Source of the DNA: Gammaproteobacteria bacterium
Lineage (GTDB): Bacteria; Pseudomonadota; Gammaproteobacteria; Steroidobacterales; UBA11654
Assembly (NCBI GenBank): GCA_002717445.1
Contig: PBDY01000019.1
Location: 1-64,000 of the forward strand
Reading direction: 5' to 3'
DNA: 64,000 nucleotides
The first letter of the stretch is position 1. The number at the start of each line of letters is the position of its first letter. A model generated the notes under the pieces. That model was not told the DNA's origin, searched no databases, and saw only the letters and a program-made list of their open reading frames with translations. Of the stretch, positions 56,889-64,000 are shown in pieces. Position numbers and translations under genes: made by a program.

Positions 56889-59309
56889 ATGTCTACCACA
56901 ACAGTATCTAAATTAGCAACGGCACTTAAGATTGAGCCTGAAAAACTGATTGCTCAACTCAATGATGCCGGAATCATTGTCTCAGTTGAAACAGATACCA
57001 TCACCAATGATCAAAAATTAACTCTTTTGAATCATCTCCGAGGAAGTCATGGAACAAAGACAGAGATTAAATCGCCAAAAAAACTGACTGTTAACAGAAG
57101 GTCGCAAAGTGAATTAAAGCTTTCAGGTGGTTTTGGTACATCAAGAACAGTGAATGTTGAGGTCAGAAAAAAGGCGACCTATGTGAATAAGGATTCTTTA
57201 TTAGAAGAGGCTAAAGAAGCAGAGGAAATAGAAAGGCTGGCCAAAGAAGCTGCAGAGAAAGAAGCGCAAGAAGATGCAAAAAGAAAAGTTGAGGAAGCTA
57301 AGTCCACAGAGTTAAATCCTCAAGCAGAACAAGTTGCTGATCCCATTCAAGCCCCTGAATCTCAAAATATCAATGATCCTATTAAAGATAAAGCAAAGAA
57401 GAAATGGAAAAAAACTAAACATGAAAAACCATCGGATCCATTTGAAATGAAGGAGCTTCATGTTAAAGGCAATGTTAAAAGAAGAAAAAAGAGACAAGTC
57501 AGGCGATCAGTAAATTTATCATCAATAGATCAATCACATTCATTTGAAAAACCCACACAGCCGGTTGTTAAATCCATTGAAATTCCAACTTCAATTTCAC
57601 CACAAGAGATTGCTCAGAAACTTGCCATGAAAGTCAGCGAGGTTATTTCTGTGATGATTGGTCAAGGCATTATGGCAACTGGAAACGATCACATCGATCA
57701 AGATACTGCGATTTTAGTTATTGAGGAGCTTGGTCACAAAGCTATACCAATGGATGAAAGATCTGTCGAGGATTCTGTATTTGATGAACAGATCAATGAA
57801 AATGATGCACTCAAACGACCGCCCGTTGTTACGATAATGGGCCATGTCGACCATGGAAAAACTTCATTACTTGATTATATAAGAAAATCTAAAGTGACCG
57901 ACGGCGAAGCTGGCGGAATAACTCAACACATTGGAGCCTATACCATCGATGTTAAAGAACAGCGAATAACTTTCCTAGATACTCCAGGGCATGCAGCATT
58001 CTCACAAATGAGATCGAGGGGAGCAAATATTACCGATATTGTGATTTTAGTTGTTTCTGCTGACGATGGTGTGAAACCTCAAACAGAAGAAGCTATTGAG
58101 CATGCGAGAAATGCTGACGTTCCCATCATTGTTGCGATCAATAAAATTGATAAACCTGAAGCCAATCCAGAGAAAGTTAAGAATGAATTAATGGGTCTTG
58201 AGATTATTCCTGAAGAATTAGGAGGCGATGTATTATTCGTAAATGTTTCTGCGCTCAATGGGGATGGTGTTGACCATTTACTTGAATCCATTCTTTTGCA
58301 ATCTGAAGTCCTTGAATTAACCGCACCGTTTGAAGGCAGACCAATTGGAAGCGTAATTGAATCTGGAGTTGAGAGTGGCAAAGGTCCTGTTGCAACTGTC
58401 CTTGTCAGTGAAGGTAGATTAAACAAAGGGGATTTAGTTATTGTTGGTGAGGAGTATGGAAAGGCGCGAATTCTACTGAATGAAATGGGCGAAGAACTGA
58501 CTGAAGCAAACCCATCTATGCCTGTAAAGGTCTATGGGTTATCGGGAGCACCCAATACAGGTGATGAGCTCAGACAAGCAGATTCAGAAAGGCAAGCTAA
58601 AGAGATCAGCGATTCCAGAAAAGAAAATAGAAAGAAAAATACTCTTAATGAAAAACAAGCACAGAAGATGAAATCTTTTATGGAATCTTCCGGTACAGAC
58701 AAAAAAGTTATCTCCGTGATGATTAAGGCAGATGTAAGGGGAAGCGCTGAAGCCATCAAAGATTCATTATTGAATCTCTCAAATGAAGAAGTCGACGTTG
58801 ATATCATCTCAAACTCAATTGGAGGAATTACAGAATCTGACCTAAACCTTGCAGATGCATCAAATGCTTTTGTCATTGGATTCAATGTACGCGCTGATAA
58901 TACAGCGAGAAAGTTGCTCAAAGATTCATCTGTTGAAGTCAAGTACTACAGCATAATTTATGAAACCATCGAAGACATCAGTAACATGATCTCTGGCTTA
59001 TCTGCTCCTATTATTAGAGAAGAGATTTGTGGTTTAGCAGAAGTCAGGGATGTTTTCGATTCACCATCATTAGGTAAGATTGCCGGGTGTTTGGTGATTG
59101 ATGGAACCGTCATTAGAGCAAATCCTATTCGAGTACTGAGAGACAACACTGTTATTTACGAAGGTGAGCTTGAATCCTTAAGACGATTTAAAGATGATGT
59201 CAATGAGGTAAAATCGGGGACAGAATGTGGCATTGGTGTAAAAAACTACAACGATGTAAAAGTTGGTGATCAAATCGAATGTTACCGAACGATAGAAGTC
59301 AAAAAATAA
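56889..59309 (+). CDS. infB: Translation initiation factor IF-2
   Basis: An 806-residue GTPase that places fMet-tRNA on the 30S subunit. An IF2N module and long Lys/Glu-rich linker precede the G domain with [17 protein letters not shown] and NKIDKP; domains II-IV follow. It is somewhat shorter than E. coli IF2 (890), mainly in the linker. Confidence 0.98.
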   Translation: MSTTTVSKLATALKIEPEKLIAQLNDAGIIVSVETDTITNDQKLTLLNHLRGSHGTKTEIKSPKKLTVNRRSQSELKLSGGFGTSRTVNVEVRKKATYVNKDSLLEEAKEAEEIERLAKEAAEKEAQEDAKRKVEEAKSTELNPQAEQVADPIQAPESQNINDPIKDKAKKKWKKTKHEKPSDPFEMKELHVKGNVKRRKKRQVRRSVNLSSIDQSHSFEKPTQPVVKSIEIPTSISPQEIAQKLAMKVSEVISVMIGQGIMATGNDHIDQDTAILVIEELGHKAIPMDERSVEDSVFDEQINENDALKRPPVVTIMGHVDHGKTSLLDYIRKSKVTDGEAGGITQHIGAYTIDVKEQRITFLDTPGHAAFSQMRSRGANITDIVILVVSADDGVKPQTEEAIEHARNADVPIIVAINKIDKPEANPEKVKNELMGLEIIPEELGGDVLFVNVSALNGDGVDHLLESILLQSEVLELTAPFEGRPIGSVIESGVESGKGPVATVLVSEGRLNKGDLVIVGEEYGKARILLNEMGEELTEANPSMPVKVYGLSGAPNTGDELRQADSERQAKEISDSRKENRKKNTLNEKQAQKMKSFMESSGTDKKVISVMIKADVRGSAEAIKDSLLNLSNEEVDVDIISNSIGGITESDLNLADASNAFVIGFNVRADNTARKLLKDSSVEVKYYSIIYETIEDISNMISGLSAPIIREEICGLAEVRDVFDSPSLGKIAGCLVIDGTVIRANPIRVLRDNTVIYEGELESLRRFKDDVNEVKSGTECGIGVKNYNDVKVGDQIECYRTIEVKK

Positions 59310-59310
59310 G

Positions 59311-59676
59311 ATGGGAAATGATTTTTCCATCAATTCAAGAGTTGAGTCAAAAATTCATAGAATCATTAGCGAAACAGTCATTCACGACATCAAAGATCCA
59401 AGGTTAAAAAATGTATCCATCAATGAAGTTAGGTTATCGAGTGATCTTAGCCATGCAAAAATTTATTGTTCACCAATAGGAATATCTGAATCCGATTCCA
59501 ATAAAGTAATTGGCTTAATGACTAAGGCATCAGGGATTTTTAAAAGAAATATCGGGCAAAGAGTTTCACTAAAAAAAATACCTGAACTGAATTTTATCTT
59601 CGATGATCATGAGAAATACGCCAATCAGCTTTCAGATTTAATTGATAGCACTATAAAAAATGACTCAGAAAAATAA
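59311..59676 (+). CDS. rbfA: Ribosome-binding factor A
   Basis: A 121-residue cold-shock 30S maturation factor with KH-like fold; DIKDPRLKNVSINEVRLSSDL and IPELNFIFDD are typical. Starts one base after the infB stop and overlaps truB by 17 bases. Confidence 0.96.
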   Translation: MGNDFSINSRVESKIHRIISETVIHDIKDPRLKNVSINEVRLSSDLSHAKIYCSPIGISESDSNKVIGLMTKASGIFKRNIGQRVSLKKIPELNFIFDDHEKYANQLSDLIDSTIKNDSEK

Positions 59677-60559
59677 TATTGACGGGATTCTTCTTTTGGA
59701 TAAGCCAACGATGATGAGCTCCAATCAAGCAATCCAAAGGATTAAGAAAAAATTTAATATCAATAAGCTCGGCCATACAGGTACTCTAGATCCTCTAGCA
59801 ACAGGACTATTGCCAGTCTGCATGGGTAGAGCAACCAGGGTTTCTCAATTCTTGATCGATTCAGATAAAACATACCAAGCAACAATAAGACTGGGAATAA
59901 AAACCTCCACCGGGGATAAGGAAGGGGAAATCATTGAAAAAGCGCCGTACGATATACCTAATGCTGGTTCTAAGATTGGTGAAATACTAGAATCGTTCAT
60001 CGGAAAGCAAAACCAAATACCACCAATGTTTTCTGCTCTGAAACATAAAGGGCAAAGATTATATAAATTAGCAGCAAAAGGAATAGACGTCCAAAGAAAA
60101 CCCAGGTCGATACACATCCATTCAATTCATTTAATCTCCTTTGAGAGCGATTGCCTTGAGTTAATAATAGAGTGCAGTAAGGGCACTTATATAAGAACTC
60201 TTGCTGAGGATATAGCCGCCAAATTAAACACAGTAGGACACATTGATCAACTTCGTAGATCAAATATTAAATGCTTCAATGAACAAAGCATGTTCACTTT
60301 AGAGGAGATAATTAGCTCAGAGATTATTGAGCCTTTTCTATTGCCTATGGATACGCCATTGAAACATTTCATAAAAACGAAAGTTAGCGAATCAGAATCG
60401 TCAATGTTTTCGAATGGTTTGTCTATTTCAAAAAACCTAAATTCTATCGATGGCGATCATTACATAAGAGTTTATGATGCAAAAAGTATATTTCTTGGAT
60501 TGGCACAATATTCCGATGGTTTTCTAAAACCTAAAATGGTTTTTAACAATACGAATTAG
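59660..60559 (+). CDS. truB: tRNA pseudouridine-55 synthase
   Basis: A 299-residue enzyme that makes the T-loop pseudouridine in tRNAs. The catalytic Asp44 lies in GHTGTLDPLATGLL; RIKKKF and IECSKGTYIRTLAEDI motifs follow. A C-terminal PUA-like part is short. Confidence 0.97.
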   Translation: MTQKNNIDGILLLDKPTMMSSNQAIQRIKKKFNINKLGHTGTLDPLATGLLPVCMGRATRVSQFLIDSDKTYQATIRLGIKTSTGDKEGEIIEKAPYDIPNAGSKIGEILESFIGKQNQIPPMFSALKHKGQRLYKLAAKGIDVQRKPRSIHIHSIHLISFESDCLELIIECSKGTYIRTLAEDIAAKLNTVGHIDQLRRSNIKCFNEQSMFTLEEIISSEIIEPFLLPMDTPLKHFIKTKVSESESSMFSNGLSISKNLNSIDGDHYIRVYDAKSIFLGLAQYSDGFLKPKMVFNNTN

Positions 60560-60571
60560 TTCATTAACTTG

Positions 60572-60599
60572 TTGTTGTAATGATTAAACTATGTAGAAT
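60572..60599 (+). promoter_or_regulatory. Possible rpsO promoter
   Basis: TTGTTG (60572-60577) and TAGAAT (60594-60599) with 16 bases between fit a sigma70 promoter in the 71-base gap before rpsO. E. coli also has a separate rpsO promoter here. Confidence 0.4.
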
Positions 60600-60630
60600 A
60601 GCGACTTGAAATTATTAAAAAATACAAGAT

Positions 60631-60900
60631 ATGACAATAGATACAGATAAAAAAAGAGAAGTTATTGATAAATATAAAACTTCTGATCTGGATACTGGTT
60701 CTCCCAATGTCCAAATTGCGCTGTTGACTCAAAAAATTGAATCGCTAACGAATCATTTTAAAATTCATAAAAAAGACAATCATTCTCGTAGAGGACTATT
60801 AATGATGGTTAACAAGAGAAGAAAACTACTTGATTATCTCAAATCAAAAAACTTTTCAAATTATAAGCAATTAATATCTGATCTTGGATTGAGAAAGTAA
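60631..60900 (+). CDS. rpsO: 30S ribosomal protein S15
   Basis: An 89-residue primary 16S-binding protein of standard length. [39 protein letters not shown] are hallmarks. pnp follows after 43 bases, the conserved pair. Confidence 0.98.
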   Translation: MTIDTDKKREVIDKYKTSDLDTGSPNVQIALLTQKIESLTNHFKIHKKDNHSRRGLLMMVNKRRKLLDYLKSKNFSNYKQLISDLGLRK

Positions 60901-60943
60901 GTCATATCAGCGGTCAACTGACCATACAAACAAAGGAAAATCA

Positions 60944-63025
60944 GTGAATCATATAACAAAAGAGATCATAATCAATGATCAAAAAATTACCCTCGAAACA
61001 GGAAAAGTAGCGAGACAAGCAAATGGATCAGTCGTTGCATCATGTGACGGCACTACTGTTCTTGCAACCGTTGTAGCAAAAAGAGAAGCAGCTGAAAATC
61101 AAAGCTGGTTCCCGCTTTCTGTAAACTATCAAGAAAAAACGTATGCGGCTGGAAAAATTCCGGGTGGATTTTTCAAGAGAGAAGGCAGGCCATCGGAAAA
61201 AGAAACGCTTATTTCAAGACTGATAGATCGGCCGTTAAGACCATCCTTTCCAGATCATTTTCTCAATGAGGTACAAGTCGTTATAACCGTAATGAGCCTT
61301 AATCCTGAAGTTCAAACAGATGTTCTATCTATGATTGCGGCCTCAGCAGCATTATCAATCTCAGACATACCGTTTAATGGACCCATTGCAGGTGTTCGCG
61401 TGGGCTATATTGATAACAAGCCTGTAATCAACCCAACAGTTTCTGAAATGACTGACTCTGCACTTGACCTAATGGTAGCAGGAACAACGGATGCAATTCT
61501 TATGGTTGAGTCAGAAGCAAAAGAGCTTTCAGAAGAAGTCATGCTGGATTCTGTTATGAAAGGTCATGATGAAATAAAGAAAATCATTGATGGTATTAAC
61601 GAATTAGTTAATGAAGCCGGCAAAGATAAATGGATTCTTGAGCAAGCAGAAGAAGATGAGACTTTAAAAAATAAAGTTATTGAGATTGCAGGCTCTGATA
61701 TTGAAAATGCATATGCGATTGTTGAAAAATCAGAAAGATCAAATCGTCTCGCAGAAATCAAGCAAAGTACGATTGATCAAATCACTGAATCAGATGAGGA
61801 AATCTCAAAGGATGACATTGCGTCAGAAATTAAAAAAGTCGAGAAACAAACCGTTCGATCAAAAATACTCAATGGTGAGCCTAGAATCGATGGTCGAGAT
61901 ACAACAACAGTTCGAGACATCAATGTTGAAATTAACGTCCTAGAAAGAACTCATGGATCGGCCCTGTTTACTCGGGGGGAGACGCAATCTATCGTTGTCA
62001 CAACTTTGGGGTCAGAACGATCATCACAAATCATTGATGCCCTAGAAGGTGAATACAAAGACAAATTTATGTTGCACTATAATTTCCCACCATACTCAGT
62101 AGGTGAAATTGGTTTCATGGGCTCTCCAAAAAGAAGGGAGATCGGGCATGGCAAGTTAGCTAGAAGAGCCTTAGAAGCCGTTCTACCCAAAATGGATGAA
62201 TATCCTTATACCATTAGAATCGTATCAGAGATCACAGAATCTAATGGCTCAAGCTCTATGGCTACTGTTTGCGGATCCAGTCTTTCATTAATGCATGCTG
62301 GAGTACCCATTAAGTCACACGTTGCAGGTATCGCCATGGGGTTGGTAATGGAAGGAGATCAGTATAAAGTATTGACCGATATTTTAGGCGATGAAGATCA
62401 CCTTGGAGATATGGACTTTAAAGTTGCAGGAACCGATAGCGGCATTACAGCTCTTCAGATGGATATCAAGATTGCCGGGATCACTGAGGAAATCATGAAA
62501 GATGCACTTAGCCAAGCAAAAGATGCAAAAAATCACATTTTAGAAATAATGAATCAAGCAATATCAGCGCCCTCAGAAGAGTATTCGCCTTATGCCCCAT
62601 CTATCATCAGTATAACTGTCCCTAAAGACAAGATTAGAGATGTAATTGGTAAGGGTGGAGCCACGATTAGATCGATCACTGAGGTGACCGGTGCCCAAGT
62701 TGATATCAATGATGACGGCATTGTAACAATCGCATCTGTGGATCAAGAATCAGGTCAAAAAGCAAAAGAGAAAATAGAATTACTTACAGCTGACGTAGAA
62801 GTGGATAAGATCTACGAAGGAAGGGTTGCAAAAATAATGGATTTTGGTGCCTTTGTGACAATACTACCAGGCAAAGACGGCTTGGTTCATATCTCAGAAA
62901 TCTCTGAAGAACGTGTCGAATCGGTAGAAGATGTGCTCAGCGAAGGGCAGGTCATTCAAGTAAAAGTTATCGAAGTGGACCGACAGAACCGAGTTAGACT
63001 TTCTATGAAAGCAATAAAAGACTGA
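60944..63025 (+). CDS. pnp: Polynucleotide phosphorylase
   Basis: A 693-residue 3'-5' phosphorolytic exonuclease of the RNA degradosome. Two RNase PH domains ([35 protein letters not shown]), a KH domain with [11 protein letters not shown] and a C-terminal S1 domain are complete. Start GTG 60944 follows AAAGGA. Confidence 0.98.
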   Translation: MNHITKEIIINDQKITLETGKVARQANGSVVASCDGTTVLATVVAKREAAENQSWFPLSVNYQEKTYAAGKIPGGFFKREGRPSEKETLISRLIDRPLRPSFPDHFLNEVQVVITVMSLNPEVQTDVLSMIAASAALSISDIPFNGPIAGVRVGYIDNKPVINPTVSEMTDSALDLMVAGTTDAILMVESEAKELSEEVMLDSVMKGHDEIKKIIDGINELVNEAGKDKWILEQAEEDETLKNKVIEIAGSDIENAYAIVEKSERSNRLAEIKQSTIDQITESDEEISKDDIASEIKKVEKQTVRSKILNGEPRIDGRDTTTVRDINVEINVLERTHGSALFTRGETQSIVVTTLGSERSSQIIDALEGEYKDKFMLHYNFPPYSVGEIGFMGSPKRREIGHGKLARRALEAVLPKMDEYPYTIRIVSEITESNGSSSMATVCGSSLSLMHAGVPIKSHVAGIAMGLVMEGDQYKVLTDILGDEDHLGDMDFKVAGTDSGITALQMDIKIAGITEEIMKDALSQAKDAKNHILEIMNQAISAPSEEYSPYAPSIISITVPKDKIRDVIGKGGATIRSITEVTGAQVDINDDGIVTIASVDQESGQKAKEKIELLTADVEVDKIYEGRVAKIMDFGAFVTILPGKDGLVHISEISEERVESVEDVLSEGQVIQVKVIEVDRQNRVRLSMKAIKD

Positions 63026-63031
63026 TAATTA

Positions 63032-63490
63032 TTATCTCGAATCTTTAAACTGCTTTTCTGTAATTTCTCTTCTCTCTTGTGCTTCAAGAGTGTAAGTTGC
63101 AACGGGTCTTGCCTCTAGACGTTTTAATCCAATTTCTTCACCCGTTTCCTCGCAATAACCAAATGTCCCTTCGTCTATTTTTACTAGTGAGATTTGTATC
63201 TTTCTAAGCAGTTTTCTTTCTCTGTCACGTGTTCGAAGTTCTAATCCAAATTCTGATTCTTGAGTAGCTCTATCATTAGGATCAGCAAGATTGTTACTAT
63301 CCTTTTTCAAATGCTTCACGGTTTCTTCAGCTTCGATCTCTAACTGCTGTTTCCATGCCAAAAGAAGCTTTCTGAAATGTGTTTGCTGCGGTTTAGACAT
63401 GTACTTTTCTCGAGCTTTCTTTTTATAGGGTTTTATCCCAAACTGTTCGAGTAATGAACCGTATTCTTTTTTTGTTTTTTTTCGTGGCAT
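63032..63490 (-). CDS. dksA: RNA polymerase-binding protein DksA, zinc-finger cysteines mostly lost
   Basis: A 152-residue ppGpp partner that controls rRNA and amino-acid promoters. The coiled coil and tip DPNDRATQES (Asp-x-x-Asp-x-Ala) are intact. The zinc site C-x2-C-x17-C-x2-C has become C-x2-T-x17-T-x2-A (FGYCEET ... TYTLEA), so only the first Cys stays. This recalls the zinc-independent DksA2 type. Convergent with pnp; 6 bases between stops. Confidence 0.95.
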   Translation of the reverse strand: MPRKKTKKEYGSLLEQFGIKPYKKKAREKYMSKPQQTHFRKLLLAWKQQLEIEAEETVKHLKKDSNNLADPNDRATQESEFGLELRTRDRERKLLRKIQISLVKIDEGTFGYCEETGEEIGLKRLEARPVATYTLEAQERREITEKQFKDSR

Positions 63491-63562
63491 TGGTCTAGTA
63501 TTTATAAAAGAAGAAAAATTATACCCTGATAATTTAATTTGTGAACAGTTATATACTGTTGA

Positions 63563-63949
63563 TTACTTAATTTTATTCTTTGGTGTCCATTCAGTGTTTT
63601 GGTGTTTGAATTCAATATCGGTGTAGATTCCACCGCGAACATTAAACTTTGACTTAAAATGTAAGTACCTGGGCGTTAGCAATTCCATCAAATGTTCATA
63701 TATACGACCTGTTACAGCTTCGTGGTAAGCACCTTCGTCACGATATGATGCCATGTACAACTTTAGAGATTTTAGTTCAACACAGTGCCTATCAGGCACA
63801 TACTCTAGAAACATTTTTGCAAAATCAGGCTGCCCCGTCATTGGACACAAACAAGTAAATTCAGATATTTTTGTCTTGATTAAGAAATCATGTTCGATAT
63901 TTGGATTATCAAATCTTTCCAAAATGTTGTGTCTACTTTTTTGATTCAT
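63563..63949 (-). CDS. queF: NADPH-dependent preQ0 reductase QueF
   Basis: A 128-residue unimodular (YkvM-like) enzyme that reduces preQ0 to preQ1 in queuosine synthesis. Cys35 in FTCLCPMTGQPDF is the thioimide nucleophile; Glu59 in VELKSLKLYMASYRDEGAYHE and His76 match the family. It is alone here; other que genes are not in the window. The 51 bases upstream hold no gene. Confidence 0.96.
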   Translation of the reverse strand: MNQKSRHNILERFDNPNIEHDFLIKTKISEFTCLCPMTGQPDFAKMFLEYVPDRHCVELKSLKLYMASYRDEGAYHEAVTGRIYEHLMELLTPRYLHFKSKFNVRGGIYTDIEFKHQNTEWTPKNKIK

Positions 63950-64000
63950 TCTTTTGCCTCATTTTTTCAATTTATTAATGTATATAAGAAACAATATATT

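Noticed and set aside
58079-58942. Long antisense frames in infB
   Set aside because: Opposite the conserved IF-2 G domain and domain II; Ser/Leu-rich shadow translations.
1-64000. CRISPR arrays, rRNA genes, transposases, phage genes
   Set aside because: No repeated spacers, rRNA sequence, insertion-sequence ends or phage-type proteins were seen.

Overview
The window is a very compact, visibly AT-rich stretch of a gammaproteobacterial chromosome. The evidence is gene order: ssrA-smpB-ratA-bamE-nadK, grpE-dnaK-dnaJ-carAB-greA-rlmE-ftsH-glmM-tpiA-secG-tRNA-Leu(GAG)-nuoA-N, and initiator tRNA-rimP-nusA-infB-rbfA-truB-rpsO-pnp are all classic gammaproteobacterial blocks. Gaps between genes are short, many genes overlap by 4-20 bases, and several genes usual at these positions are absent (ybaB between dnaX and recR, folP between ftsH and glmM, dapB before carA, rnfH beside ratA). 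This suggests a streamlined, probably marine, lineage such as SAR86-like bacteria. The lineage is inference from style, not proven by any marker here.

Bases 1-8700 are the accessory part. They hold a truncated dienelactone hydrolase, two short-chain dehydrogenases, a Tat-signal PLP aminotransferase, a one-domain MGMT-type repair protein, a tight four-gene run (SDR, membrane-anchored beta-propeller, quinone-oxidoreductase-like MDR enzyme, spinster-type MFS transporter), and a convergent EthA-like Baeyer-Villiger monooxygenase. Together they look like a kit for uptake and oxidation of carbonyl or lipid-like compounds. Two inverted repeats in the promoter regions could be operators.

Bases 8800-25750 mix maintenance genes with small accessory genes: dnaX-recR, rsgA, orn, a MAPEG protein, an unknown protein coupled to a His-tailed MFS exporter, the Prc protease with two lipoproteins and a SYLF protein, agmatine-to-putrescine genes (aguA, aguB), tmRNA, a secreted duplicated CbiX-like protein, smpB, an NSS-family transporter, ratA, bamE and nadK.

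Bases 25800-40600 hold the heat-shock group (hrcA, grpE, dnaK, dnaJ), carAB behind a leader hairpin with a T-tract, greA, rlmE, ftsH, glmM, tpiA and secG. Bases 40584-54743 are tRNA-Leu(GAG) and a complete 14-gene NADH dehydrogenase operon, nuoA to nuoN, with nuoC and nuoD separate. Bases 54772-63025 are the initiator tRNA and the translation/RNA operon rimP to pnp. The window ends with dksA, whose zinc-finger cysteines are mostly lost, and queF, both on the minus strand.

Most of the window is housekeeping. I did not find a clearly new multi-gene system. The points most worth a second look are an A9 slippery run in dnaX that would give a gamma-type truncation after one codon, the zinc-less DksA, the EthA-like oxidation cluster with its possible operators, the secreted CbiX-like duplication, the carAB leader, the sigma32-like promoter pair before grpE and dnaK, and odd details in tmRNA and initiator tRNA.
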